Below the pieces are notes generated by a model. The model was not told the DNA's origin. It ran no database searches and saw only the letters and a list, made by a program, of their open reading frames with translations. A program made the position numbers and the translations under genes. A stretch of DNA of 64,000 nucleotides. It comes from an uncultured Allomuricauda sp. (GTDB taxonomy: Bacteria; Bacteroidota; Bacteroidia; Flavobacteriales; Flavobacteriaceae). The stretch is from NCBI RefSeq assembly GCF_947501165.1, contig NZ_CANMUU010000006.1, positions 1 through 64,000 on the forward strand. Reading direction: 5' to 3'. Positions 8,001 through 16,935 of this stretch are shown piece after piece. Position 1 is the stretch's first letter. Every line of letters begins with the position of its first letter.

Positions 8001-10199
8001 CTAAATGTTCAACCAATAGGTAAGCCGTAAATTTATAGAACGGTTTCTTGGCATAAAATTTTCAACAAAGTAATTGTCATTATAAACAATGAACAAATCG
8101 GACAATGGAGCGAAACGCCATTGCAGTCTTGAGTTGATGCCAAGATTATCTTGTTGGTTACTATACTGAATGGTGTTCGACCAGAAAATGGACTTACTAA
8201 AAGTAATGTTGATTTGTGGACTCACAAGCCAAAGGTCGGCATCTGGAAAAGGGTCTGGAAGCTCAATGCGGTCGTAATTCAGATTAAGAGATAGAAAAAA
8301 CTTAGGTTGCAACCTGAGATTGAAAGAGCTTTCAAGTGAAAATCGAGTGCCATTAAAAAAATCTCCATAACCAGGCTCAACGGAGTAGGAAAAAATCTTT
8401 CTAGGGTCAGAATCGAAGTTAAACTCAAAACTGGTATAGTAATAACCTACATCGCCAGGTAATTCAATCGCACCATCAGTACCTGTTGGATCAAATGGCT
8501 CGTCCAAAAAGGTGAACCTATTAAACATTCTAATACCAAATTGAGATTGGTTTTTGAACTCTGCTCCCCATCTACTGAAAATGGTATAATCTGTATTTTG
8601 ATAATCGAACGTTGGTCTCCAGATAAAGTTTGGCGAAAAACGGAAACCATGGGTGTTTATTTTTCCTTTTTTGGGCCAAAAGTTGTACTCTATAAAGGGT
8701 CTGGTAATAATAACATCTGTTCTTCTGATGAAACCAAGGTCAGAGCGAAAATCATTGCCAACGTAACTATTTCTAAGGCCAAAATTTATGTGTCTGGAAT
8801 TATAAAAAAGGTCAGCCCCTGCGGAACTGCTTTCATTTCCAATTTCAGGAGCAAATGACTGGTGATAGAAGAATTTACCCACCCATGTATTGTCAGATGA
8901 GGCCAGATTGTAGTCCAAGCCTAAAACCCTATTATAGCGATCGGTATCCTCTAAGAATTCATAATCACCAAAAGTCTGTCTGTTTACAAATATGAAACTG
9001 AGGTTGGAGCGGGAAAACATTTTCTTTTGTAGGGCAAAGACGGTATTGTTGTTGCTGGCTATCTCATTGGCCACATCTTCTTCCGTTTGAAGATTTAAAA
9101 AACCCAATCGCCAATCCTCATCCAATTTTCCACTAAGTCGAACACCTCCTATGATACCATTTTCTACCGATTCTCCATCCAAATTTTCAGCAATTCCAAT
9201 ACGTCTGGAGAAAAAGGGATTGGCATCCCTTTCGCTACCAAATGTTCCGAAAAGGTCGTTATTGTCTATAAAAAATTGCCGTCTTTCAGGCAGGGATATT
9301 TCAAAACGGGTAAGGTTGGTAAAAATATCGTCTACCTGAACATTGGAAAAATCAGGGTTTACGGTGATATCTAGATTAAGACCGTTCCCAATGGCCACCT
9401 TAGCATCACCACCAATAGCCACATTGTTTAGATTTTCATTAGTTTCAAAATCCTTTTGCGAGAGTCCGTTAATGTAAGGTATCAGGGCCAATGGAGTGCG
9501 AGATTTGCCCAAGGGTTTTTCAAAGACCATATCTCCCATAAAAGCGAGATTGAATATAAACTGATTCTGGGGTATCTCTGCCCATGTACTGGTTTCATTG
9601 GTCTGCATGTCAAATCGGTAGCTATTGAAACGCCATTTGGTCTCACCTTGCTTAAACTTAAAAGAAGTAAGGGGGATAGCCATTTCACACACATAGCCTT
9701 CATCAGTGATCTTTGCTTCGCCGCGCCACTTAATATCCCATGAGGTAGTAAATCCGCTTAACGAAGTCCCTCCATTGGAAATAAGAGCTTCTCTTCGCAC
9801 CCCATAGGGGTTCATGCCGAATAAAAAGGCATTGGTGCCATCGTTGAACGTATCGAACAATAGGCTGATATTGTCGTTGCCTCCAGCTCGGTAGTCACGT
9901 TCCAAAGAGGGGATTATGTAGTCATCACCTTCAGCGCGAAGTGTTATACCAATATATAAAGTAGTACTGCTGTATAGCATTTTGATATCGGTCTGCTGAA
10001 TCGCCAAGATAGAATCGGTAGGAAAATATTGTTGAAAATTATGGGCACTTTCGGCAGTTTCCCAAATGGATTCGTCCAGAATTCCATCAACTTGAATGGG
10101 TTGATTAATGAACTTGACAATAAATTCTTTGGAAGATTCTTGGGAGGATAGCAGAAAAGGTGAGGCAAGCGCAAGTAATATCAAAAAATATTTTGACAT
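8001..10199 (-). CDS. DUF5916 protein with N-terminal CBM9-like domain
   Basis: 732 residues. A signal peptide (MSKYFLILLALASPFLLSSQ) is followed at ~25-205 by a carbohydrate-binding family 9-like beta domain (IQVDGILDESIWETAE, LYIGITL). The remainder (~225-732) is rich in alternating beta strands, with NPDFSNVQVDD, FFSRRIG and LPERRQFF motifs typical of DUF5916, and ends in an aromatic strand (LTYWLNI) as in outer-membrane barrels. Likely located in the outer membrane. The family is widespread in Bacteroidota without a proven role; sugar or peptide handling has been guessed. A TAAATTTG box 22 bp upstream of the ATG suggests its own promoter. Confidence 0.88.
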   Translation of the reverse strand: MSKYFLILLALASPFLLSSQESSKEFIVKFINQPIQVDGILDESIWETAESAHNFQQYFPTDSILAIQQTDIKMLYSSTTLYIGITLRAEGDDYIIPSLERDYRAGGNDNISLLFDTFNDGTNAFLFGMNPYGVRREALISNGGTSLSGFTTSWDIKWRGEAKITDEGYVCEMAIPLTSFKFKQGETKWRFNSYRFDMQTNETSTWAEIPQNQFIFNLAFMGDMVFEKPLGKSRTPLALIPYINGLSQKDFETNENLNNVAIGGDAKVAIGNGLNLDITVNPDFSNVQVDDIFTNLTRFEISLPERRQFFIDNNDLFGTFGSERDANPFFSRRIGIAENLDGESVENGIIGGVRLSGKLDEDWRLGFLNLQTEEDVANEIASNNNTVFALQKKMFSRSNLSFIFVNRQTFGDYEFLEDTDRYNRVLGLDYNLASSDNTWVGKFFYHQSFAPEIGNESSSAGADLFYNSRHINFGLRNSYVGNDFRSDLGFIRRTDVIITRPFIEYNFWPKKGKINTHGFRFSPNFIWRPTFDYQNTDYTIFSRWGAEFKNQSQFGIRMFNRFTFLDEPFDPTGTDGAIELPGDVGYYYTSFEFNFDSDPRKIFSYSVEPGYGDFFNGTRFSLESSFNLRLQPKFFLSLNLNYDRIELPDPFPDADLWLVSPQINITFSKSIFWSNTIQYSNQQDNLGINSRLQWRFAPLSDLFIVYNDNYFVENFMPRNRSINLRLTYWLNI

Positions 10200-10221
10200 G
10201 GATTAGTTTGAATTAGCTGGG

Positions 10222-10229
10222 CAAATTTA
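10222..10229 (-). promoter_or_regulatory. Bacteroidota -7 box for the DUF5916 gene
   Basis: Read on the minus strand this is TAAATTTG, a perfect match to TAnnTTTG. It lies 22 bp before the ATG at 10199. A TTTG-like -33 element at the ideal distance is not obvious; the nearest is about 25 bp further upstream. Confidence 0.5.
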
Positions 10230-10403
10230 AGGGGAAGCTTAGTTAAAAAAATCCCAAATGTTTTGAACTCTCCGCTAGAATTTAAGATTCTTTTAAAATT
10301 GAGGATAAGTTGTGGGCATCATTGTGGTTGAATACTTACAGAGCTAGAAAAAATGAATCTAGAATAAATCAAAGAATTAAAAGATTTACTCGAGCTAACT
10401 AGG

Positions 10404-10682
10404 CTATCTTTTTGAAATTTTATTTCCAGTGATTTGCCGTTGCATTTTGCATTTAAAACGATTGACATCATCATTTCTCAGTTTGGCATGCTTTGTACTT
10501 CGCCCTTGAACCCGTTTTCTCCACATTTTAAAACTACTGCGCTTCATTTCTTTGCGCATAAGCTCAATAGTTTCTTGTTCGGAAATTCCAAATTGATAGG
10601 TTATGGCTTCAAAGGGGGTTCTGTCTTCCCAAGCCATTTCAATAATACGATCAACATCCCGTTCGGAAAAATTCTTTTTCAT
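10404..10682 (-). CDS. TIGR03643 (DUF2805) family protein
   Basis: 92 residues from the ATG at 10682 (an in-frame TTG at 10691 adds only three residues). The sequence SERDVDRIIEMAWEDRTPFEAI...QFGISEQE reads as a helix-turn-helix-like fold, followed by a strongly basic tail (KMWRKRVQGRSTKHAK), suggesting nucleic-acid binding. This matches the short uncharacterised TIGR03643 family, which I recall as often occurring near DNA-repair genes such as photolyases. Here it lies 18 bp behind an AlkB-like gene in the same operon, consistent with a repair link, but the function is unproven. Confidence 0.8.
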   Translation of the reverse strand: MKKNFSERDVDRIIEMAWEDRTPFEAITYQFGISEQETIELMRKEMKRSSFKMWRKRVQGRSTKHAKLRNDDVNRFKCKMQRQITGNKISKR

Positions 10683-10700
10683 GCATTGCAAAAATACACT

Positions 10701-11297
10701 TTACTTAATAATCCGAAACGTTAAGTTGATTCGCTCTTCCACTTTTTTTACGGTTTTGGCAATTTGATGTTGCCAAAAATGTTGGGTTTGCCCCCGCATT
10801 AATAACAGGCTACCATGCTCTAATAGTATTTTGTGTTTTAAGCTCTTATCAGACTTGTGCCGCAAGTGAAAAAACCTTTCCGCACCCAAGGATATTGAGG
10901 CAATGATAGGATTTTTTCCAAGTTCTTTTTCATCATCAGAATGCCAGCCGTTGCTATCTTTTCCATTTCGATATAAATTCAATAGACAAGTGGTGAATTC
11001 AGTATTCGCTTCATGGTCAACCAAGTTTTTAAGCTGTTGCAATTTATCGGTAAATGCAAGGGATTCCATAGTAATATTGGAATAGGAATAGTTCTTTCCA
11101 TTGTTGGAATAAAGTGCCGTCAACCTAGGCTGTGCACATACTTTACCAAATACCTTGATATCATCTTGTCGCCAAGGTGTCTCCTTTCGAAGGATATTGA
11201 AATAGTCATCCGCTTGCTTTTCACTCAGAAAATTGGGATGGTACCAAATATCACTATCGGGCAACCGTAGGTTTTGCTTCTCACTAAAGAGTTGCAT
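10701..11297 (-). CDS. AlkB-like 2-oxoglutarate/Fe(II) dioxygenase
   Basis: 198 residues, the usual size for the AlkB superfamily that repairs alkylated nucleic-acid bases by oxidative demethylation. The Fe(II) triad is present: His119 and Asp121 in GWHSDDE, and a distal His177 in FWQHQI. The 2-oxoglutarate-binding arginines lie in RINLTFR (189, 195). The substrate-loop phrases QPRLTALY, LLNLYRNGKDSNGWH and SISLGAERFFHLRHK are typical of the ABH2/ABH3-like bacterial group. It starts 2 bp after the AraC regulator stop, so the two are co-transcribed and probably co-regulated. Confidence 0.92.
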   Translation of the reverse strand: MQLFSEKQNLRLPDSDIWYHPNFLSEKQADDYFNILRKETPWRQDDIKVFGKVCAQPRLTALYSNNGKNYSYSNITMESLAFTDKLQQLKNLVDHEANTEFTTCLLNLYRNGKDSNGWHSDDEKELGKNPIIASISLGAERFFHLRHKSDKSLKHKILLEHGSLLLMRGQTQHFWQHQIAKTVKKVEERINLTFRIIK

Positions 11298-11299
11298 AG

Positions 11300-12190
11300 C
11301 TATTGAAGTACCGCCTTTAATTGGTTTCTGTATTCAGATGGATTCTGCCCTGTAAACGCCTTGAAGGATTTATTGAAATGGGAAAAATTGTTAAAACCAC
11401 TTTCATAGCAAACCTGGGTAATGCTTATAGGCTGTTCGGCCAATAGTTTGGATGCATGTACCAATCGATACTCATTTACAAATTGGGTAAAGGTCTTATT
11501 GGTTATTTTTTTAAAATATCTGCAGAACGAAGGAACCGTCATGCTTACAATATCGGCAATTTCATCCAATGTAATTTCTTCCTTAAAATGTGCTTTCACA
11601 TGGTTGAACACTAAGTTGATGCGGTCATTGTCCTTTATTTCGGTTTCCATAGAAAAACCTTCGGCGTTCAGTACTCGCATATCATCAGAAGTTGCCAGTA
11701 GATTTAGAATGTTCAAAATGGATAGCAGACGTTGGAAATCGGTCTGATATTCCAATATTTCCATTTTTTCTCCAACCTTCATCTTTGTCTTACCATGAAA
11801 AGCTATACCTCCCTTGGCCACTTCAAACAACTTTTGAATGTTTTTCATTTCTGGAATATCAAAAAAATCACTTCCAAGGAAATCATATTTCATTTGAACG
11901 AGGGTTTCACTCTTATTTCCCGTCAATTTATCCGTAAATCCACAATGTGGTAGGTTTGAACCTATCAAAATAAGGTCCCCTTCCCTAAAATAGGAAACGT
12001 GACTCCCTATTTGCCTTTTTCCGGACCCACCGTTAATATATACCAATTCCAACTCTGGATGATAGTGCCACCCATTATTCTTATTTTCCTTATTGGCGCT
12101 AAACTTTTGATATGTAAAAGAGTGCCCAAAACTTGGTGCAATTGCTTCAAAAGCAGGCTTTTGTAATACCGTCCCCATTTTTCCTTTCAT
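11300..12190 (-). CDS. AraC family regulator with N-terminal cupin sensor
   Basis: 296 residues. The first ~110 residues form a cupin-type sensory domain (NNGWHYHPELELVYINGG, FREGDLILIGSNLPHCG). Residues ~190-292 are the double helix-turn-helix DNA-binding domain (ITLDEIADIVSMTVPSFCRYFKK..., ITQVCYESGFNNFSHFNKSFKAFTGQNPSEYR). Such regulators usually sense small sugars or related ligands. Unlike Ada, it has no methyl-accepting Cys domain, although the next gene encodes an AlkB-like protein. A TAATTTTG box lies 39 bp upstream of the ATG at 12190. It heads the AraC-alkB-TIGR03643 unit. Confidence 0.92.
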   Translation of the reverse strand: MKGKMGTVLQKPAFEAIAPSFGHSFTYQKFSANKENKNNGWHYHPELELVYINGGSGKRQIGSHVSYFREGDLILIGSNLPHCGFTDKLTGNKSETLVQMKYDFLGSDFFDIPEMKNIQKLFEVAKGGIAFHGKTKMKVGEKMEILEYQTDFQRLLSILNILNLLATSDDMRVLNAEGFSMETEIKDNDRINLVFNHVKAHFKEEITLDEIADIVSMTVPSFCRYFKKITNKTFTQFVNEYRLVHASKLLAEQPISITQVCYESGFNNFSHFNKSFKAFTGQNPSEYRNQLKAVLQ

Positions 12191-12228
12191 AGTATAAAAG
12201 TATATGTTGGTTGAATAGATAATCTATG

Positions 12229-12236
12229 CAAAATTA
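12229..12236 (-). promoter_or_regulatory. -7 box for the AraC-alkB operon
   Basis: On the minus strand the bases read TAATTTTG, matching TAnnTTTG, 39 bp before the AraC start codon. No clear TTTG -33 element at 18-20 bp is seen. The region also serves the divergent gene at 12381. Confidence 0.45.
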
Positions 12237-12344
12237 CCAAAAAACTATGCTATTTTATCATTAATGCTTTGTTAACACATCAACTAGGTTAAAATTGCAT
12301 AGATATTTGAAAAGATGGTTGTGTTTTTGTACGGAGTTCCAAGG

Positions 12345-12352
12345 TAGTTTTG
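12345..12352 (+). promoter_or_regulatory. -7 box for the small secreted protein gene
   Basis: TAGTTTTG matches TAnnTTTG and lies 28 bp before the ATG at 12381. A TTTG at 12326-12329 lies upstream with a short (15 bp) spacer, so the match to the full consensus is partial. Confidence 0.45.
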
Positions 12353-12380
12353 TCTTGTAATCTTAAAAAAGCGAAACGTT

Positions 12381-12761
12381 ATGAAATCAATTCTTAAATC
12401 GTTTACAGTAGCTGGAATCTTAATAATCTCTGTAATGGGGTTTGCAAATGGACCAGCATCAAAGTTTGGCAAAAAAGGAACAGCAAAGGCAGAAGTTGAG
12501 AAAAGCTTGATTGAAGTTACGTTGGATCCTGTTTTTGTAAAAAAGGGAGACAAGCTAATGTTGAACTTGTTGAACTTGACCCAAGGTATTGTACTACTAG
12601 AGGTATATGATAGTGAAAACCGCTTGGTTTACAGTGAGAAAATTGAAGGAGAAGTTGTTGTTGAGAAGGCCTTTAATTTCGAAAAAGCTTATGAAGATGA
12701 GTACACTGTAGTTGTGGTGGACAAATTGGGTACGTATAAAGAAACTATGAATATAAAATAG
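12381..12761 (+). CDS. small secreted beta-sandwich-like protein
   Basis: 126 residues with a signal peptide (MKSILKSFTVAGILIISVMG, cleavage near FANG). The mature part is a lysine/glutamate-rich beta protein (VTLDPVFVKKGDKLMLNLLNLTQGIVLLEVYDSENRLVYSEKIEGE...YTVVVVDKLG), with the strand pattern of DUF3244-like or T9SS C-terminal-type domains but without other domains. Likely periplasmic or surface exposed. It has its own -7 box upstream and a strong intrinsic terminator right after the stop, so it is monocistronic. Function unknown; it is divergent from the AraC-alkB operon. Confidence 0.8.
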   Translation: MKSILKSFTVAGILIISVMGFANGPASKFGKKGTAKAEVEKSLIEVTLDPVFVKKGDKLMLNLLNLTQGIVLLEVYDSENRLVYSEKIEGEVVVEKAFNFEKAYEDEYTVVVVDKLGTYKETMNIK

Positions 12762-12785
12762 TTGTTTAGTTAATTTCAGTTTGAG

Positions 12786-12805
12786 AAGCCCCGTTTGGGG
12801 CTTTT
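12786..12805 (+). terminator. intrinsic terminator
   Basis: AAGCCCC-gttt-GGGGCTT hairpin (7 bp stem, 4-base loop) followed by TT CTATTTT, 25 bp after the small secreted protein stop. It lies just outside the 3' end of the converging MOSC gene. Confidence 0.85.
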
Positions 12806-13441
12806 CTATTTTAGAAACTTTTTTAGTTTTTCTCTTTTTCTCAACGGGAGGGCATCATTTTCAACAGCTAGTCGCAGTAACTCCTTATCTTTTTGTCGCG
12901 AAAAGAGCAAATTATAAAATTGTTTTATAGTCAAAGGGCTTTCTGATTCTTCAAAAAGCTCCAATGTGTCACCTTTCTCTACTTGACCGGTTTCAAGTAC
13001 ACGAACATATGTGCCAGGACAAGCATGTTCAATAAATTGGCCTAAAATATCTTGATTGCCAAATCGATACCCTAATTTATAGCATGGTTCCCGGGGTTGG
13101 GTTATTTGGACAAGGGCTGAGCCCAATCTGTATTTGCTTCCTATTTTTAACTGGGCTTCATCCAGACCTTCAACTGTTAAATTTTCTCCGAACATGCCCC
13201 ATTTCCAATCCAAATTTGGATATTTTTCTTTCCAATACGGGTAGTTGTTGGAAGAAAACAAATAGCATGCCTTAAAGGTACCCCCGTGAACTCTTCGGTC
13301 CGCAATGGTATCATCTTCAACAATTTCTTCCTGCAAGGTTAGTGCTTGGTCAACGGGATATTTGAAAATACCTGTGGAATGTGTCTCGCCGTTCCATTCA
13401 AAGAAAACGGGCTTGGCCAAATTGGTACTGATAACTTTCAT
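12806..13441 (-). CDS. MOSC domain protein (YiiM-like)
   Basis: 211 residues. A beta-rich MOSC domain occupies ~25-160 (ADRRVHGGTFKACYLFSSNNYPYWKEKYP, GMFGENLTVEGL, ALVQITQPREPCYKL). The conserved Cys in REPCYKLG is the sulfur- or Mo-cofactor-linked residue of the family. A C-terminal three-helix segment (LTIKQFYNLLFSRQ...LPLRKREKLKKFL) is the small 3-alpha domain seen in YiiM proteins. YiiM relatives act in reduction of N-hydroxylated compounds; that role is inferred for this copy. The gene converges on 12381-12761 and follows the cupin-like gene by 41 bp. Confidence 0.9.
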   Translation of the reverse strand: MKVISTNLAKPVFFEWNGETHSTGIFKYPVDQALTLQEEIVEDDTIADRRVHGGTFKACYLFSSNNYPYWKEKYPNLDWKWGMFGENLTVEGLDEAQLKIGSKYRLGSALVQITQPREPCYKLGYRFGNQDILGQFIEHACPGTYVRVLETGQVEKGDTLELFEESESPLTIKQFYNLLFSRQKDKELLRLAVENDALPLRKREKLKKFLK

Positions 13442-13482
13442 GCCTTGAAGTTACTAAACTGGCATGTAGTTTTTCATAAATT

Positions 13483-13899
13483 CTAATGATTTAATTGGAT
13501 TTTCACTTCTGATTGATACCTAAATTCTAGAATGTATAATTTTAGAATTGAATCTCCGATGTTTTCTAAGTCATGAATATAGTTTGCCTGATCGGGTTCC
13601 ATGTATTCAGTGTCCCCTTTCTCAATTTGAATTAACTGTATTTTTCCACTTTTACAACGGGATATAGCTAAACCAGAGGTGAGACATACAAAGCTACAGG
13701 GAAAATGATGTTTTCGAAAAGGGATTCGCTGTTTGGGCCATAATGTGATGTCCCAAAGTCGCGAAGTCCCATTTTCATAAAGGAGTTTTTGCCCTAAAGA
13801 ATCTCCAATATCATTTTCATCATTCAACTCCCTTATTTTCTCAATGTCCCATTGGTCAAAGTTACCTTCGGGATTTAATTGCACATATTTCATTTTCAC
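13483..13899 (-). CDS. cupin-like hypothetical protein
   Basis: 138 residues (an in-frame ATG at 13893 is an alternative start). The middle part has a cupin-like progression: LYENGTSRLWDITLWPKQRIPFRKHHFPCSFVCLTSG, then KIQLIQIEKGDTEYMEP, then ILKLYILEFR. A His-His pair sits at the position of the first cupin metal motif. No signal peptide. It overlaps the upstream small membrane protein gene by 4 bp (ATGA-type junction), so the two are translationally coupled. Specific substrate or function not recognised. Confidence 0.7.
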   Translation of the reverse strand: MKMKYVQLNPEGNFDQWDIEKIRELNDENDIGDSLGQKLLYENGTSRLWDITLWPKQRIPFRKHHFPCSFVCLTSGLAISRCKSGKIQLIQIEKGDTEYMEPDQANYIHDLENIGDSILKLYILEFRYQSEVKIQLNH

Positions 13900-14084
13900 T
13901 TTTTTAAAGTGACGTAGATAACATAGAAAGACACCACCACGAGCAGTGGTAAAAGCATCAAATCATATCGCACCACTAGGGAAGGATTGATTTGTAACCA
14001 ACTTTGGATTTGGATTTCCCACATCACAAAACAGCCCCATATTACGGCCAAACACAACCAGCTAATATATTTTGATAAATCCAT
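13896..14084 (-). CDS. small membrane protein, two TM segments
   Basis: 62 residues: a first hydrophobic helix at ~8-24 (SWLCLAVIWGCFVMW), an amphipathic linker, and a second at ~42-59 (LMLLPLLVVVSFYVIYV) with a Lys-Lys C-terminus. The 4-bp overlap with the downstream cupin-like gene supports that it is real. No known family recognised. Confidence 0.6.
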   Translation of the reverse strand: MDLSKYISWLCLAVIWGCFVMWEIQIQSWLQINPSLVVRYDLMLLPLLVVVSFYVIYVTLKK

Positions 14085-14274
14085 GTTTCGTTTTGAGGCG
14101 GCAAAGGTTCAACAATACCTGGGAATGGCAAGGAATATCTGCTGGTTTTAAGTTCGGAATGCAGACTTACGGACAACATAATTTAAACACGACTTCCTTT
14201 TTCTTAAGGAAAAAGAAAAGAAATCTATAAATGAACTCAACATTACCTATACAGGACACGGTGCTCGACGAAAT

Positions 14275-15378
14275 TTATGATGCCAGTTTTTCTTTGTATC
14301 TGCTGGGTGTAGTGCCGGTGATTTTTTTAAAAGCCGTATAAAATGCACTTTTGCTCTGAAAGCCTACTTCGGTTCCAATACCCTCTATACTTAGGTTATC
14401 AAGGCTTCTATCTGAAAGCATCTCCCCGGCCTTTTCTATTCTATATCGGTTGATGTAGCTATTGAAGTTTTCGCCATTCACTTTGTTGATTGCCTGCGAG
14501 ATTCGTTTTGGGTGCACCTTTAAAGGCTCAGAGATGGCAACTATGGTCAGGTTTTTATCCATGAAGACTTCTGATTCCTGTAGGTATTTGTCAACCATCC
14601 GTACCAACTTTCTTTGTTCATTGGTTGCTGGTAAAGAAACCGTTTTTGTTTCGTCGGAATACGTTTCTGAATCATCTTCGGATATGAGGGAAACCACATC
14701 TTGTTGCATTATACCATGAACGGAGGCCCAATACAATATAAATACATTGTATCCTGCGTAAAAAATCCGGTAAGGCGGGGAGTTGTCCACAAAATATCTA
14801 ACAAAATGAAGTGCAAACAATATGAAACCAAAAAATACAAAACGCTTTACCCATAGGAATTCCTTTTGCTCAATTTGGGAGAATTGGTTTTTCACTTCTT
14901 CAGAATGCCTGTTAATCAAGCGCCACATATAGACCAACACAGCAGTGGAATACAATAGACCTATCAAAAAAATTGGCCGGTACCAAGTGGCTTGAACAAT
15001 TTCCAGTTTGGTTTCTACGGGTAGAAGAAAAACAACGATTTGAAAAAGTAAAACCGCTAAACCGGGATAGATGTGCCAATAGCGATTACCGTTACTTGAA
15101 AAAATGGAGACTTTTTGAATGTACACCAGAAAAAGGGAGGCCAGAAGCCATTCACCAGGTCTTGGCAATACACTCAATTTGGGGTAGTATTCCAAGATAT
15201 TCATATCGTTTAAGATGATAGGAATAAAACAGTAGGCGTAGGTTAGCACAAAAAGGCCCAGAAAAAGTGTAGAGCGGTCCTTTCTCTTATTGGTATAAAC
15301 CAAAATGGAACCGAGTATTACACCTTGTAGGCAACCAAAAATATCGATGATGGAAACGATGTTGTAGTTAATTTCCAT
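14275..15378 (-). CDS. AraC family regulator with membrane-embedded N-terminus
   Basis: 367 residues. About seven hydrophobic helices fill residues ~8-220, each 18-22 residues, joined by short loops. A linker with acidic residues (ISEDDSETYSDETK) leads to a C-terminal AraC-type double HTH at ~265-365 (LTIVAISEPLKVHPKRISQAINKVNGENFNSYINRYRI..., IGTEVGFQSKSAFYTAFKKITGTTPSRYK). This architecture of multi-TM sensor plus HTH_18 is common in flavobacteria and suggests a membrane-bound regulator. No partner operon is obvious; the 190 bp downstream of it (14085-14274) and 115 bp upstream hold no gene I can support. Confidence 0.9.
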   Translation of the reverse strand: MEINYNIVSIIDIFGCLQGVILGSILVYTNKRKDRSTLFLGLFVLTYAYCFIPIILNDMNILEYYPKLSVLPRPGEWLLASLFLVYIQKVSIFSSNGNRYWHIYPGLAVLLFQIVVFLLPVETKLEIVQATWYRPIFLIGLLYSTAVLVYMWRLINRHSEEVKNQFSQIEQKEFLWVKRFVFFGFILFALHFVRYFVDNSPPYRIFYAGYNVFILYWASVHGIMQQDVVSLISEDDSETYSDETKTVSLPATNEQRKLVRMVDKYLQESEVFMDKNLTIVAISEPLKVHPKRISQAINKVNGENFNSYINRYRIEKAGEMLSDRSLDNLSIEGIGTEVGFQSKSAFYTAFKKITGTTPSRYKEKLAS

Positions 15379-15493
15379 TTCATCCTGTTTACCCTAAAAG
15401 ATAAGGATTTAACGGGAAAAAACTGTAGTGCAAAACTTACTTTTTAAAGAATCGAGAAAAAAGCAACTATAAAATTGAATGCTACATGCGAAA

Positions 15494-16843
15494 TCAATTG
15501 GAATACTGGTCCCTGTAATAGAAGAATGGAATTGTCCGCACCATAAGCTTTGTGGTATCGCCTTCATCCTCTATTTTTTTACGAACGAGTTTCAGAACAT
15601 GCTTTCCTTCGGAGATACTATCCAATCTAAGATAGGTCTCAAAGCCAAGGTGTTTCTTTTTATCTGTAGTCAGCAAAAAATCACCATCAATATCTAAACT
15701 ATCTATTTTAAAAGAATAAATGAAATTGAAAGTTTCCATGTACTTTTTCCGAATACTATCCTTTTGTTTTCTGGAAGTGATTTTATCGCTCCAGTCTGTG
15801 TTGAATACTATGCTGGTTTTCAAACCCCGACGGTCGTTTTCGGGTTTTAAAGATTCCTCAAAAGAAAAAACCCGTTCTTCAAACTTCCCTGTAAAAGGCA
15901 TAAAGACTTGTAAATACCTTTTGGTAATAACTTTGGATGGTATTACAATATCTCCAGGGTAGTCTTCGTCCTCATCCAGCATATCCATATAATTCTCGCG
16001 ATTTGCGAAAATCTCTGATGAGTTTCTTTCCTTGTCCCAAAAGTTTGAATTTCTGTATTCAATAGATGTCAAAAACAAAATAAGTAGATAAATTGGGGTT
16101 AAAAGTAAAATTAATCGCTTCCCAAACTTGTGGTCCAAGAAATTATATACCAAGGGTCTATAGAGAAAGGATAAGGTAAGAAAACTGAATACCCAATAGA
16201 TAGGAAAGTAGACTTTAGCTACCCATTTGTTTCTTTTTAAAAGTCCTTGGGTGATAAAATCAAAAAATGTCAGCAACATTCCAAGCACCAAAAATATCAT
16301 CAATGCGCTGCCAACTCCTTTGGAAATCCAACTGGGCAAATACTCATTGTCAATAATAAAATTGGCCACCAGAACCATTGACACGATTACGCAAGTAATA
16401 GCAAGAACATAAAAAATCAGTAAAAAGGATATGGCAAAAAGGACACTGCAATAATTTTCCAGACTCGCTATGTAGCGGTCAAAAGAAACAATCCTCTTTT
16501 TTAGATATGCCTTAAATCTTTCATTGTACTTTAACTCATCAAAATCAATATCACCAGAAACATACCGAAGACCAAGTGCACCAATCCATAAACCTCGGAG
16601 TATAACATGTAGTAATAAATTGAAGAGTAGGATTGAACAGGCGATCAAGGTTACATTGTGAATTACGAAACTATAGATTTGCTCCTCGTTCCGCGCATTG
16701 ATCATGGACGTCATTATGGGGTCGTAAGCAGTAAAAAGACCAAAAATGGCGAACCCCGAAATAATGAGTTCCAACTCCCAACTTTGTTGTTGTAGAGAAT
16801 CGAGCAGCTTCTTAAAAGAGGGACTTTTGTAATCGGTACTCAT
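15494..16843 (-). CDS. hypothetical integral membrane protein
   Basis: 449 residues. Hydrophobic helices occur near 25-45, 60-85, 125-165, 175-200 and 215-265. A soluble C-terminal region (~270-449) contains ...IVIPSKVITKRYLQVFMPFTG and beta-like strands ending ISEGKHVLKLVRKK, probably facing the periplasm. No catalytic motif is visible and I do not recognise a named family. It has its own unit: a 93 bp gap with an htpG terminator lies upstream. Confidence 0.75.
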   Translation of the reverse strand: MSTDYKSPSFKKLLDSLQQQSWELELIISGFAIFGLFTAYDPIMTSMINARNEEQIYSFVIHNVTLIACSILLFNLLLHVILRGLWIGALGLRYVSGDIDFDELKYNERFKAYLKKRIVSFDRYIASLENYCSVLFAISFLLIFYVLAITCVIVSMVLVANFIIDNEYLPSWISKGVGSALMIFLVLGMLLTFFDFITQGLLKRNKWVAKVYFPIYWVFSFLTLSFLYRPLVYNFLDHKFGKRLILLLTPIYLLILFLTSIEYRNSNFWDKERNSSEIFANRENYMDMLDEDEDYPGDIVIPSKVITKRYLQVFMPFTGKFEERVFSFEESLKPENDRRGLKTSIVFNTDWSDKITSRKQKDSIRKKYMETFNFIYSFKIDSLDIDGDFLLTTDKKKHLGFETYLRLDSISEGKHVLKLVRKKIEDEGDTTKLMVRTIPFFYYRDQYSN

Positions 16844-16885
16844 TTTTGGTGGTTTTGGTTTCTGAAAAATAAGGTTTTTAACAAA

Positions 16886-16914
16886 AAAACCGCCCTTTAT
16901 TAAAGAACGGTTTT
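16886..16914 (-). terminator. intrinsic terminator of htpG
   Basis: AAAACCG ... CGGTTTT inverted repeat with an additional CTTTA/TAAAG inner stem, followed on the minus strand by a T-rich run. It sits 21 bp beyond the htpG stop. Confidence 0.75.
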
Positions 16915-16935
16915 GTAATCTATTGAGAGTATAGG

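Noticed and set aside
14231..14341. Short plus-strand frame overlapping the AraC 3' end
   Set aside because: Most of it is antisense to the AraC coding region and no promoter or conserved product supports it.
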